Assembly (NCBI RefSeq): GCF_002102175.1
Contig: NZ_LQOX01000112.1
Location: 46,001-110,000, forward strand
DNA length: 64,000 bases
Direction of reading: 5' to 3'
Origin: Mycobacterium gastri
GTDB taxonomy: Bacteria; Actinomycetota; Actinomycetes; Mycobacteriales; Mycobacteriaceae
In this document: one piece after another, positions 1-9,600 of the stretch
Position numbering within the stretch: position 1 is the first letter of the stretch
Layout of the letters: each line of letters opens with the position of its first letter
The notes under the pieces: model-generated
Told to the model about the DNA's origin: nothing
The model's input: only the letters and a program-made list of their open reading frames with translations
The model's database searches: none
Translations under genes and position numbers: made by a program

Positions 1-443
1 GCGTCGAACGATTCGTCGGCGAAGGGCAGGTTCTGGGCATCGCCCTGCACGAAATCGAGGCCGGGAACGTCGTGTTTCTTCTGGCAAAACGCAATGCCGG
101 CCGGGTTCAGGTCCAATCCGGTGTACGACGCCGGGTGCAGGGTACGCGTGAGGTATGAGGCTCCGCCGCCGTGTCCGGCACCGACCTCCAGCACTCGTTT
201 GCCAGTGAGATCCACCTGGGTCGCAACACGGTGGTAAAGCTGGATGGAGTACCGGTCGGGCTCGTCAGAGGGCTCCAGCGGTATCGTCATCGGTGGATCC
301 TCTTCATAGCCCATGTTGAGGAACACCAGATCATCGGTGGCGACGCGTTTGGTGAAAGAGGGGTAAATATACTTCTGGGCCTTCTGATTCAGCTTCCAGC
401 CGACCGGGAGAACCACGTCGTACACGCGGTCTTTGAATGCCAT
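1..443 (-). CDS. Rv2952/Rmt-family SAM-dependent O-methyltransferase, 3' end cut off by window
   Basis: The reverse strand reads ATG at 443 and stays open to the window edge (147 codons). The N-terminus [11 protein letters not shown] is followed by the family block MGYEEDPPM and then the SAM-binding motif [17 protein letters not shown], with a TGLDLN motif II and [14 protein letters not shown]. This is very close to the phthiotriol/phenolphthiotriol dimycocerosate methyltransferase Rv2952. It also resembles the rhamnosyl methyltransferases of glycopeptidolipid clusters, which belong to the same family. The N-terminal 40 residues differ from what I recall of Rv2952, so a paralogue that methylates a sugar of the phenolic glycolipid is at least as likely as Rv2952 itself. 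The role is inferred from the neighbouring Rv2959c-like gene and the pps locus. The protein is incomplete, so the substrate-binding C-terminal part cannot be judged. Confidence 0.8.
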   Translation of the reverse strand, partial: MAFKDRVYDVVLPVGWKLNQKAQKYIYPSFTKRVATDDLVFLNMGYEEDPPMTIPLEPSDEPDRYSIQLYHRVATQVDLTGKRVLEVGAGHGGGASYLTRTLHPASYTGLDLNPAGIAFCQKKHDVPGLDFVQGDAQNLPFADESFD

Positions 444-999
444 ATGCGGAGTATGACATGACAGATTGCTGGTCTAGATCCAAATGGTCAGTCCGATCGC
501 CGCCAGAGCGGTCCGCCACGCCTCCGCCGCCATGTCCGATATTGATACCGTTGATACCGTTGATACCGTTGATACCGTTGATACCGTTGATACCGCGGCC
601 CTTCAGCTGTTCGGCGCCGCGGCGGCTGATCACCTCAGCCGCACGCGTCACGGGGCTTCGGGTTGTCTGCGCCGCGCGTTTGTGGGCGACAAACTCGTTG
701 CGCCCGTGAGGGCGTCGCTGCGAGACGCGGGTTGCGTTCCGGCTCTATCCAGCGAGCCGGCCGGTCGGCCGGTCGGTTAGCCGATGACCGAGCATGTCGA
801 CGGCATTCGGCTAGGGCGCCCAGACCCGTCGACAATGCCCACGGCGCTATTCTCGACCGTACGATGCACCCGGATGCTCTATTCGGCACAGCGCAATTGG
901 CGTCCGCGACCGAACGGATCACCCGCCGCGCCGGTCGCTCGCGTGCCCGACTCGTGCCGCGCATACGGCCTCGGCCATCCAATTCTGGTGGCTGACGGC
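444..999. other. 556-bp intergenic region between two methyltransferase genes
   Basis: No convincing gene is visible on either strand. It holds the 9-bp tandem repeat at 541-594 and a run of GGCC/GGTC-rich short repeats around 755-779. Both flanking methyltransferases read on the minus strand, so this spacer probably carries the promoter of the partial gene at 1-443. Confidence 0.6.
541..594. repeat. 9-bp tandem repeat (GTTGATACC, about 6 copies)
   Basis: Five perfect consecutive copies of GTTGATACC are preceded by one copy with a single change (ATTGATACC). The array lies in a non-coding spacer 98 bases upstream of the methyltransferase start at 443. The copy number could vary between strains. 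Confidence 0.95.
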
Positions 1000-1722
1000 T
1001 TAGTTGCGGATCAAGAATCCGTTAGGAGCAGATGTCCAGCCGAACTTGTTCTCTCTCGCCGCGTCATGCTTGTAATCGTTTGGGAATTCACGTTCGTAAG
1101 CCTCGATGGCCTCGTATGGGCCGGGTCCGAACCCCGGGAGGACGGGATGCCCATTGATATCGGAGTCTTCGACTACCAGGTAGTCGCCGGAGGAGAGTAG
1201 GGGCCGCAGCAGCTTCATCTCGGCCAGTACGTGATCCATGGAGTGGTCGCTGTCGAGGATGGCGAAGATATTTCCGCGGTACTCGCCTTTGAGTCGTTCG
1301 ACGTGCTCGGCAACGGCTGGGACAGTGGATGAGGACTCAATGAACAGAATGTCGGGATCCCGCCGCGCCATTGGATCGAGGGCTTTGTGTGAGATGTCCA
1401 CGGAAACCACTTTGAACGGTTGGCCGGTGTGTCTCATGACGTCCGCGAAGAACAGCGCCGAGCCGCCGTAGCGGCTGCCGAACTCGATGACCAGCGAGGG
1501 CTTCAAGTCGAACAGGATCTCCTGGTAATTCCACATATCGCTCACGGACTTCCAGCATTGGACGCCCAACCACGTAGTCTGATTCCACACCAAGTTGCTG
1601 TAGTACCACTTATGGTATTCTTCCGCCGCCGAGCCGGTCGGTCGGTAAATCAGTTGGGCTACAGCGCTCGTGAGTTTCCGCAAAACGTCCATCAGTCGCA
1701 TGAATGCGCCTGCCACGTCCAT
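1000..1722 (-). CDS. Rv2959c-like phenolic glycolipid sugar O-methyltransferase (CmcI/cephalosporin-hydroxylase fold)
   Basis: The 240-residue product closely follows M. tuberculosis Rv2959c, which methylates the 2-hydroxyl of the first rhamnose of phenolic glycolipid. Diagnostic blocks are AEEYHKWYY and SDMWNYQEILFDLKPSLVIEFG. The SAM-binding part EFGSRYGGSALFFA, an acidic ILDSDHSMDHV motif, VVEDSDINGHPVLPGFGPGP and the C-terminus GWTSAPNGFLIRN follow. The family is annotated cephalosporin hydroxylase in databases, but mycobacterial members are methyltransferases. The start ATG at 1722 has a good AGGAG ribosome site nine bases upstream, and the length (245 in M. tuberculosis) fits. Only the N-terminal 30 residues diverge. 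It sits next to another methyltransferase and the pps locus, which supports a role in glycolipid sugar decoration. Whether it is the Rv2959c orthologue or a paralogue acting on another sugar position cannot be told here. Confidence 0.85.
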   Translation of the reverse strand: MDVAGAFMRLMDVLRKLTSAVAQLIYRPTGSAAEEYHKWYYSNLVWNQTTWLGVQCWKSVSDMWNYQEILFDLKPSLVIEFGSRYGGSALFFADVMRHTGQPFKVVSVDISHKALDPMARRDPDILFIESSSTVPAVAEHVERLKGEYRGNIFAILDSDHSMDHVLAEMKLLRPLLSSGDYLVVEDSDINGHPVLPGFGPGPYEAIEAYEREFPNDYKHDAARENKFGWTSAPNGFLIRN

Positions 1723-2634
1723 CCTGTCATCTCCTCACTAGCCAATCCGTGGTTATTGAAGTATTGGCCATTTGGCCGGTCGCTGAACGGAACCGATGGT
1801 GTCGGCGCGGACTCAAGTATGGCCGTGGCGATCCTCAGGCCCGCTCCGGCTCATTACCAGGTCAGCGTGACCCGGGCCCACCGGCTCAACATGTTCTGAG
1901 GCGGCCACTGCACCGCAGGATCGTAACAGATGCCCGCATTCGCTGGTACGACGATTGGCGGCAAATTCGGGCTAATACGATTGGCGTTGGCCTTTTTCCA
2001 CGTTAGCGAACACGCCCGTCCCGCAAATGAAAGTGAGCTTCGTTGTGATCATCAGGAAGCGACGGCGTGATGCAGCACGCTGGACGCCGTTATGACACGC
2101 CGAACTTTTTGGCACACCAGACAAGGTAGTGCCGTTTCCGGCGTCGCGCCGCGGCGGTGCAGTAGTGAACGCAGTCGGTGATGGAAAGGGATGCGGAATC
2201 CAAGAATGTTGCGACGCAAGGCATCCACTCGCCGTTAGAGCCGCAGTGGTCGAAGAACACCTCGTCCAGTCCGACGACGTAGGCCGGAGCGGTCCACTGA
2301 CATGGCATGTCCCCCAATCGAATCCGCCTGCTGGAGCCACAGCAGTGTCAAGTGCCCGAGGGATCAGTAGCGAAGGTAGCCGCGGCGATCGTCTCCTCTT
2401 CATTCAGCCTGACACCATTGCCGCCGGCATCACCGCGCCCGCTGATCTCCTGTGCCCCACCGGAAAGGAATTGGTCGACACAATCCGTTGGACTGGCTCA
2501 ATGAGGCAGATCAGGCGCCGAGCCGACGTGGTCGGCAAACCGGCTATCTTACAACGCTGGCTCTACCCGCATCATCCACAGGACGCCAGCCCCCAGGGTG
2601 GTTGACGAATCGATCTGCGGCGGTTAACTTCCGG
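1723..2634. other. 912-bp degenerate spacer where mas would lie in M. tuberculosis
   Basis: No intact gene is recognisable. Several short open frames of 65-158 codons overlap on both strands with poor GC3 bias, and GC content looks lower than in the pps genes. In M. tuberculosis papA5 is followed by mas; here it is not. The stretch may be the scar of a rearrangement or a decayed gene. The only piece with fairly protein-like codon use is the minus-strand segment at 2090-2317. Confidence 0.55.
2090..2317 (-). pseudogene. Unidentified 75-codon ORF, possible gene remnant
   Basis: From a TTG at 2317 (or the ATG three codons later) the frame runs 75 codons to TAA. The product is rich in cysteine (six residues: MPC, DHC, WMPC, TDC, HYC, VWC) and contains YVVGLDEVFFDHCGSNGEW. 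Codon use is moderately GC-biased at third positions, as in real genes of this window. There is a stop only eleven codons upstream and no good ribosome site. I do not recognise the family. It could be the tail of a decayed gene or a chance frame. Confidence 0.25.
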
Positions 2635-3894
2635 CTATTCCATGACCCAGCCATATTCGGAGGGAACAGTGCGCAACATGGAACGTATCATCTCGAGCGA
2701 CTTTTCGGGTTCGGCTAGGTGCCCATGATGCTCGACGATCAGTTGCCCGTCGTAGACGCCACACGAATACAGATCGAGAGGCACGCTGATGGAGCAATAG
2801 AACTGGCCCCGAATGTCTTTCAGCTCGAGACCCGGCGGTGTACGCATAGTTGGGAACGCGGTGGCGTCAGTGCAGAAGACAAGTGGCGGCAGCCCGGCAG
2901 GAGTTCCTTCGAATGCCGTGCCGAAGTGGAGCCCCGATTGCTGGATCACACCATTGGCCAAATCGGCGCGCAGGGTGGCAACGATATCGCTTGCGAGATC
3001 TACGATGTCGGTATCCGGGCCGATCTCTGCAAGGTAGGAGGCCGCCCCGAGCAGGTTCGTGCTTTCGGTCGGGGCCACCGGCGGCGCAAGTAGAAATCGT
3101 AAGTCGACGGGGTAGACGTAGGGAATCGGGACATGCGGGGTATTGCGCAGCCGCCACTCGGTCAGCAGGATAGCCGCCGCGACCACAGCGTTGATGCTGA
3201 GTCGATGCTCACGGCCGAACGCAACGAGGTCCGATGTCTCAAGCTTGGAGAGCAGGAGTCTGCTGACTGGAACAGCTTGGGGCGATCCAGGATCGGCGAG
3301 AACAGCCGCCTTGGTGGTGTCAGGGAGCTCATAGGCGAACATCACCGGCAAGAAACGCTCGGCTCCCGATAGCCCTTGCTTTTTGACGCCCCGCTGCGCC
3401 AGCAGGATCTCCATGGGCAGCGGCGCGGACTGCGGGATTATCGGACCGGGATCACCTGTAGTTACCGCGTCGGTGTACCGGGAGAACAGCTCATCGACGA
3501 GAGCGGCCCCATGGTGACCATCGGCCATGCTGTGATGGACATATAGGGTCAGCTCGGCCCCTCCCTCGCTGAGGGTCAGCCGCGAATCCATCAACGACAC
3601 ACTCTGGTCGAGCCGGATTTGCGAGTTACCCGACGACGCCCCGTTGATGCCGTCGACTACGTAGATCCCGGAGTGGAGCATGTCGTCGGCAACCAGATTC
3701 CAACCGCCATCAGCGCTTGGCTCGAGGTGACCCGCCAAGACCGGGTGGGCCTCGAGGAGGGCATCGAAAGCATCCGACAGCGCGTCGACGTCGACAGCGC
3801 CGCGCAGCTGGATTGTCATCGAAGTGAAAACTTCGTACTGCGCGAAGATTTCCTCACTGTGTGACAGCTTTCGAATCACGGATCCGGAAAACAC
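2635..3894 (-). CDS. papA5: PapA5, phthiocerol/phthiodiolone dimycocerosyl transferase
   Basis: This acyltransferase moves mycocerosic acids from the Mas synthase onto the two hydroxyls of phthiocerol or phenolphthiocerol, the last assembly step of PDIM and PGL. The 419-residue product matches M. tuberculosis PapA5 (422) along its length, from MFSGSVIRKLSHSEE to VPSEYGWVME. The condensation-type catalytic motif HHSMADG is at residues 120-126. A loop near residues 82-90 is a few residues shorter than in M. tuberculosis. It lies 48 bases after drrC in the same direction, so it is probably the distal gene of the pps transcript, although it is not overlapped as the others are. The partner mas is not next to it in this genome, so the mycocerosate donor must be encoded elsewhere. 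Confidence 0.95.
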   Translation of the reverse strand: MFSGSVIRKLSHSEEIFAQYEVFTSMTIQLRGAVDVDALSDAFDALLEAHPVLAGHLEPSADGGWNLVADDMLHSGIYVVDGINGASSGNSQIRLDQSVSLMDSRLTLSEGGAELTLYVHHSMADGHHGAALVDELFSRYTDAVTTGDPGPIIPQSAPLPMEILLAQRGVKKQGLSGAERFLPVMFAYELPDTTKAAVLADPGSPQAVPVSRLLLSKLETSDLVAFGREHRLSINAVVAAAILLTEWRLRNTPHVPIPYVYPVDLRFLLAPPVAPTESTNLLGAASYLAEIGPDTDIVDLASDIVATLRADLANGVIQQSGLHFGTAFEGTPAGLPPLVFCTDATAFPTMRTPPGLELKDIRGQFYCSISVPLDLYSCGVYDGQLIVEHHGHLAEPEKSLEMIRSMLRTVPSEYGWVME

Positions 3895-3942
3895 CTCGAG
3901 ACCCCCTACTGGTCATTGCATGCCGGGCGAGCGCACACTCGG

Positions 3943-4773
3943 TCAGTGCGTGCTGGCACGTCGATAGCCGATAGCCATGGGTACCGCGCATGCGACGCAA
4001 ATACCTATGGTCCACAACAACATCCCGATCATCGGAGACAGGACCGGACCGCCCATCGCATATCCTCGCATCGCCGCGATGGCATAGCTCACTGGCTGAT
4101 GGGCGACGACCGGCTGAATCCAGCTTGGATATGAGTTGAGCGGTACCAGACCGGTGGAGAAGAAAATCGCGATTGCTTGCACCAGCTCAACGCCTTCGAC
4201 CACTACGGTCTGCGCAGTGTAGAGCGCGACGGTGGTGACGATAGCGGCGATTGCGATGCCAAGTATTACCGGGACACTCACCCACATGAGGCTCGCGATC
4301 ATGCCCTGGCGAAACCGGAAACCCAAGACAACCCCCGTGCCCAGCATCACGAGAGTGGTGAACAGAGTCCGAATCGCGTTTGCCAGGATTCGAGCGATCA
4401 GGCCCGATGCCCGGTGCACCGGCACCACCCACAATCGGGAAAGCAAACCCATGGAGCGCTCGCGCATCAGGTCTATCGCGACAAATGTTGAGCCAGTGAT
4501 CGCGGCACCGATCGAGATGAGCGGAACAATGCTGTAGAGCCCGCTGTCGTGGGTCACGGCGTAAGCCAGGTTGCCGAGCACGATGTTCAACACCACCATG
4601 AACAGAATCGGCAACACGATCGCTCCGACGACGGTGACATAGTCACGCGCCCACCGAATGAGCAACCGTTTGGTCTGCAAGAGAGTTTGCTCAATGAGCA
4701 GGCGAACAGAGTTCTCCGGGTCCTGCGAGCGCGCCGGCGCGAGCCCGACTTCCTCAGTTGTCACGGGCATCAT
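3943..4773 (-). CDS. drrC: DrrC, ABC-2 type membrane permease for PDIM export
   Basis: Membrane subunit of the DrrABC transporter that helps place PDIM in the outer layers of the envelope. The product is 276 residues, the same as M. tuberculosis DrrC, if translation starts at the ATG at 4773. That ATG overlaps the drrB stop in ATGA, the same coupling as the other junctions. A second ATG at 4770 is the alternative. About six hydrophobic segments are visible, beginning with VTVVGAIVLPILFMVVLNIV and ending before the C-terminus YRRASTH. A longer frame upstream to 4863 overlaps drrB in another frame and is not needed. Confidence 0.93.
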   Translation of the reverse strand: MMPVTTEEVGLAPARSQDPENSVRLLIEQTLLQTKRLLIRWARDYVTVVGAIVLPILFMVVLNIVLGNLAYAVTHDSGLYSIVPLISIGAAITGSTFVAIDLMRERSMGLLSRLWVVPVHRASGLIARILANAIRTLFTTLVMLGTGVVLGFRFRQGMIASLMWVSVPVILGIAIAAIVTTVALYTAQTVVVEGVELVQAIAIFFSTGLVPLNSYPSWIQPVVAHQPVSYAIAAMRGYAMGGPVLSPMIGMLLWTIGICVACAVPMAIGYRRASTH

Positions 4774-5636
4774 CGCCGCCTGGACAAAACGACGATGGAC
4801 ATGGGCACCAAGAACAGTGTGAAACCGACGATCCACGCCAACGTTGGTGCCATGACAGGCCACGTCACCGGTAAGACTCTTTTGGTGGTATCCCCGGCGA
4901 GCGCCCGCATCGCCTCAACGAACTGCGAGATCGGTTGGTTGCGGACAAACGGGTGGATCCACCGAGGAAACAGCCTCAACGGCATGAGGCCGACCGACAG
5001 TAGTCCGAAGATCAAAATGGGCAAGGTCAGCAGGGGCAGCATGGCGTCGGGGTTCTTGGTAACTGTGCCAAGCAGGTCAGTGCCGAATGACAGCACCGCC
5101 CCGATCGCAAGCACCAAGAGGCAAAAGCCGACGATATAGAGGGCCCCGCGGTGAAACCGGAAGCCGATCACATAGCCGCAGACCAGCGATACCGCCAAAC
5201 CGATGGAGCACCGGTACACCGAGACCGTCGCGCGGGCAAGCACCGGCGTCACCGGGGCGATCGGCATCGAGCTAAACCGTCTATTGACACCCAGCAGAGA
5301 GTCGGTTGCCGCCCGGAAGCCCGACCCGATGGCGGCGAACGAGATGGCCTGCAGTGTGACCAATGGCGTGATGTATTGCCCAAGGTTACTGGCGACGCCG
5401 GAGCTTGCACCCCCGACGAAGTGGTTCCACGGTATGGCGAAGGGTATGTAGAAGCCCACCATGAAAACCACGGGCGCGCCGGCGGTGGTGAATAACTCGC
5501 CGATGTTCGTGCGCAAGAACAAGCGGCTTATGAGCACCCTCCATTGCCGAAGCGTCGACTGGTTTAGCTTCCCCACGGTTGGGCTGAACCCCTCGAAGGC
5601 CGGTGCTGAGGCCGGAACTGCCGCGGGGACGCTCAT
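4770..5636 (-). CDS. drrB: DrrB, ABC-2 type membrane permease for PDIM export
   Basis: Second membrane subunit of the Drr exporter; 288 residues (289 in M. tuberculosis). It has an N-terminal cytoplasmic segment, then about six membrane spans including APVVFMVGFYIPFAI and AISFAAIGSGF. It ends in the hydrophobic LFLVPMSIVVLSRRR. Start and stop codons overlap the neighbouring drrA and drrC genes by four bases. DrrB and DrrC are distantly related, and both pair with the single ATPase DrrA. Confidence 0.93.
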   Translation of the reverse strand: MSVPAAVPASAPAFEGFSPTVGKLNQSTLRQWRVLISRLFLRTNIGELFTTAGAPVVFMVGFYIPFAIPWNHFVGGASSGVASNLGQYITPLVTLQAISFAAIGSGFRAATDSLLGVNRRFSSMPIAPVTPVLARATVSVYRCSIGLAVSLVCGYVIGFRFHRGALYIVGFCLLVLAIGAVLSFGTDLLGTVTKNPDAMLPLLTLPILIFGLLSVGLMPLRLFPRWIHPFVRNQPISQFVEAMRALAGDTTKRVLPVTWPVMAPTLAWIVGFTLFLVPMSIVVLSRRR

Positions 5637-6622
5637 CGCATGGCCGCAGACGCTAGATGACTCAGAGATTCGCTGGGATCTGTTGTCATGGACAGGAATA
5701 CGTCATCGAGCGATGGCCGGCGCAGCGCGATGTCGGCCAGCTCGATGTTCGCCTCGTCGAGTCGGCGCGCGGCCTCGATCAGGGTGCGCGTGCCGCCGGG
5801 CGCCGGCATGGTAATCCGGTCTGATTCGGGTGTCAGAATGGCCCTGCTCTGCTCGGGCAACAGTGAACCGAGCGCCGCGACGATAGCGTCCAGGTCCTTG
5901 AGATCTCGCGGCACGATTTCGCAGAATGTGTCGCCGGCACAGTGCTTTAGCTCATTCGCGGTGCCCTCGGCGATGATCGTGCCGTGGTCGATCAAAATGA
6001 TCCGGTCGCTGAGCGCATCCGCCTCCTCGAGATACTGCGTCGTCAACAAGGTGGCGACGCCGAGCTTCTTGAAGGTGGCCACCAGATCCCAAATGGCTTG
6101 CCGGCTTCTTGGGTCCAGCCCTGTGGTGGGCTCGTCGAGGAACGCCACTTGCGGCTGGACCACCAATCCGCACGCGATATCTATGCGCCGACGCATCCCG
6201 CCCGAATAGGTGCTCACCCGCCGCTTCGCGGCGTGCATGAGCCCGAACTGCTCGAGCAGTTCCTGCGACCTGCGATGTGCCGCAGACTTGCTCAGCCCGT
6301 ACAGGCGACCGAACAACACCAGGTTCTGCTCACCGGTCAGCGCGTCGTCGACGGCCACCTGCTGTCCGGTGACCATGATCGAGCGGCGCACACCGGCCGG
6401 ATCGGAAACGACGTCGTGGCCGGCGACCGTCGCCGAGCCGCCATCGGGCCGGGTCAGCGTCGACAAGATGTCCACCATGGTGGTCTTGCCGGCTCCGTTG
6501 GGACCGAGCAGCCCGATCACTTCGCCGCGGCCCACTTCGAAACTGATGTCATCGAGGGCCACTACCGAGCCGAACGCCTTGCGAATCCCGCGGACCACTA
6601 CAGCCATGTCGTTGTTGCGCAT
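5633..6622 (-). CDS. drrA: DrrA, ABC transporter ATPase of the PDIM exporter
   Basis: The nucleotide-binding subunit that powers DrrBC. The product is 329 residues (331 in M. tuberculosis). Walker A GPNGAGKTT is at residues 40-48, the ABC signature YSGGMRRRIDIA near 140 and Walker B VAFLDEPTTGLD near 157-168. The DrrA-family C-terminal extension ends LRRPSLDDVFLSMT. The start ATG at 6622 lies 11 bases downstream of the ppsE stop. Its end overlaps drrB by four bases. The family also includes antibiotic (daunorubicin-type) exporters, but the gene context points to lipid export. Confidence 0.95.
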   Translation of the reverse strand: MRNNDMAVVVRGIRKAFGSVVALDDISFEVGRGEVIGLLGPNGAGKTTMVDILSTLTRPDGGSATVAGHDVVSDPAGVRRSIMVTGQQVAVDDALTGEQNLVLFGRLYGLSKSAAHRRSQELLEQFGLMHAAKRRVSTYSGGMRRRIDIACGLVVQPQVAFLDEPTTGLDPRSRQAIWDLVATFKKLGVATLLTTQYLEEADALSDRIILIDHGTIIAEGTANELKHCAGDTFCEIVPRDLKDLDAIVAALGSLLPEQSRAILTPESDRITMPAPGGTRTLIEAARRLDEANIELADIALRRPSLDDVFLSMTTDPSESLSHLASAAMR

Positions 6623-6633
6623 TCCGATCCTCC

Positions 6634-9600
6634 TCAGCCCGCATCCAGGCTGGACAAGTCCACCAGGGCGCCCGGTTCGGGTGCCCCGACCGTTTCGATC
6701 TCGTCATGATCGGCCGCTATGGCCTCCTGGATCAGCTCGCTCAGTGTGGCCGGGAAGGTCCGCGCCAGCGTTTCTACCGTTGCTGCCGGGATGCGGCGGG
6801 CGTCATACCACCAATCGAGATGCAATGAGCCACCGGAGCGATAAGCCCGGAGTTCGATCGCGTGGCCCAACCCAGGGATCGTCTCGCGTACGGGCATCGT
6901 CATGTCGGAGTCGAACTGTACCGGTGCATCGGTGCTCGGCAACTCGGGAATGACGCCCGCATAACGGAAGTGGATGTCGGGCGTGCGCTGCGCACCGAGC
7001 ACGCGTCCGGTCGGCGCATACAGGTACCGCAGCAGCCCGTATCCGATTCCGTAGTGCGGAACGGATTGCAGCGTGTCGTGAACGGCGTCGAGCTGCCGAA
7101 TCGCCGACGCGCCTTGCCCGTTCGCGCATGCCAGTGGAATCGGGTAGTACGTCGTGAACCAACCCACGGTTCTGCGCAGGTCGACGTCCGGTCGCAGCAC
7201 CGAGCGCCCGTCGCCCTCGAGTTCCACGGCGACCACACCGTCACCGACCGTCTTGGCTATCGTTCGGCCGAGCCCGGCCAGCACGATCTCCTGGATCGAG
7301 CGCCGGAACCGGCGCCGAGCGTCATCGAGCTCGGATGTCTGCTCGAAGTTCAGCGTGGTCGACGACCTCATCAGGTCATCGGCGCTCGGTGGTTGCGTGG
7401 TTTCCGCAGCCCCCAGGGCGTCGGTCAGCCACAAGGTCACCTTGCTGGAGTTCTCGATCCAGAAGGAGCGAGTGTCGAGGGCCGCCGGATGGGTGGCGAG
7501 GGCCGCGCAGCGCACCGACCACTCCCGCCACCCGGTGGTGACCGGCTCCAGCGTGACCTCCTCGCCCGCCAGCCGCCGGCCGAACGCGGCGACGATGTCG
7601 TTGCCCAGGATCTGCAGCGACGCGTCGTCGCTGACCGTCTCGTGCAGGCTGAGGCCCAGGTAGTGCGGACCGCCGTGCCCGGCGGTGATGTGCACGGCAG
7701 TCAGCGGCGCGTCCGAGAGGTCTTGGCGGGCAGCCAGTTCGGCCACGATGGCGGACACCGCAGTCCGCTCCTGCGGGCTGCCGGCGGACACGTCGTCGGG
7801 AAGTGACGCGGTCGAGAGCCGGGTGAACTCCGCGGGTGATGCGATGTGCTGCTCCCACATTCCGGCCTTGTCGACGAGCTGCAGCCGCAACGCGTCGTGG
7901 TGGTTGGCCACCGCGGTCAGCACTGCCCGGACGTCTTCCAGGCCGATCTTGGGGTCGAGCCGCAGGATCAGCGGGATGCGCCAGCGGCCGGTGTCACGCA
8001 GCCCACGGTCGAGGAAGTACGCCAGGTTCGGCGGAACCGCCGGATGCGCCTGGGGCTCAGCGGGTTTCGCTAACCCGCTGGCCGCGAAGGAGGCGTCGAC
8101 AGCGGCCGCCAGCGTGGCCAAGGTCGGGTATTCGTAAAGGTCCTGCGGTGTAATGGTCAGGCCCTCGTTGGCGGCGGACATCGCGATGCTGATGGCCATC
8201 AGGGAATCGCCGCCCATGTCAAAGAAATTGGCGTTTCGATCGATGGAGCTGACGCCCATGCACTGTTCCCAGATGCGCCGCAACGTGGTCTCGGTCTGCA
8301 ACTCTCCGTTCTGCGCCACTTCGACGGTGCCGGCACCAGTCCCCGCACCTACCGGTGAGCCGTTACTCGCGGCGGGAACCTGCGACCAGACCATGTGCTT
8401 GGGCTCCACCCAATGCCGTTGGCGGGCAAACGGATAGCCGGGCAGGGAAACCAGCTGCGGCTGGGCCGCACGCCGCGGCGTCCAGTCGACGTCGATTCCG
8501 GCTGACCAGAGCTCACCCAGCGCGCGCAGGAAGGTGTCGCGGTCATCGGCGTTCTGAATCGGATGACGCATGAGCCGGACGGCGCGATGCCCAGCCGACC
8601 ACTTCGGATGCCGTATTGCCGAACCGGTAAGGCTGCCGCCGGGACCGACCTCGACGAGGACTCGACCCGGATCTGTCAGCACCACGTCGAGTTCGTCGGC
8701 GAACCTGATCGGGGAGCTGATCTGACGTGCCCAGGTGGCCGGGTCGGTGACCTGCTGCTCGGTCAGCCAGGTTCCGGTGAGGTTGCTCAGCAGCGGCGTG
8801 CGCGGGGCACGCAGCTGCTGCCGGGACAGGAATGCCTGGAATTCTTCCAACATCGGATCCATCGAGCTGGTGTGAAACGCGTGGGTCGCGCGGACCCGGC
8901 GAACCGGTATCCCGGCCTCGTTGAGACGTTGGGTGAACTCGCGGATCGCGTCCTTGGGGCCGGCGACCACGCAGTTGCCGGGATCGTTGACCGCCGAGAG
9001 CTCCACCCCCGGCGAGAGGTACTGCGCGACCTCGTCGGGGCCGACCGCCACCGCGACCATGGCGCCGGGCGGTGACTCATGCATCAGGCGGGCCCGCAAC
9101 GCGACGGTCTTGATCGCGGTCTCGACGTCGAATACCCCGGCCAGGGTGGCCGCGATGTATTCGCCGGTGCTGTAGCCGATGTAGGCGCCCGCACGCACCC
9201 CGTAGCTGTCGACCAGCTTGGCGAGCGCGTACTCCACGGTGAACAGTGCCGGTTGCGATCGGTCGATGCGCTCCAGATCCGTTGCGGTCCCGCTGAACAC
9301 CTCGGCGTATAGATCGATGTCCATCTCGCGGCGGAATCCGGCGGCGCAGGCATCGAAATGTTCGGCGAAGACGGGCTCGGTGTCGTAAAGCCCTTTCGCC
9401 ATGCCGACGTGCTGCGCGCCCTGGCCCGGGAAGAGGAAAACGACGCGGTCTGACGTGGTTGTTTCAGGGGCGCCGTCCGTGCCGGATTCGGCGACGAAGA
9501 CGTTGTCGTGCTCGGCCGCCCGCAGCACCTTGACCGCGTGCTCACGGTCGTGGACGACGGCGGCCATCGTGACAGTGTGCTTGCGGCGCCGGGTGAGCGT

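Noticed and set aside
541..594. Tandem repeat considered as a CRISPR fragment
   Set aside because: The units are adjacent with no spacers, and no cas genes are present anywhere in the window.
331..651. Minus-strand ORF with repeated Gly-Ile-Asn tripeptides
   Set aside because: The peptide repeat is only the translation of the 9-bp DNA repeat at 541-594. The frame overlaps the methyltransferase start in another frame and has no ribosome site or family resemblance.
2129..2605. Plus-strand 158-codon ORF opposite the 2090-2317 frame
   Set aside because: The C-terminal half looks mildly protein-like, but codon bias is weak, no motif is recognised and no ribosome site is seen. Treated as part of the decayed spacer.
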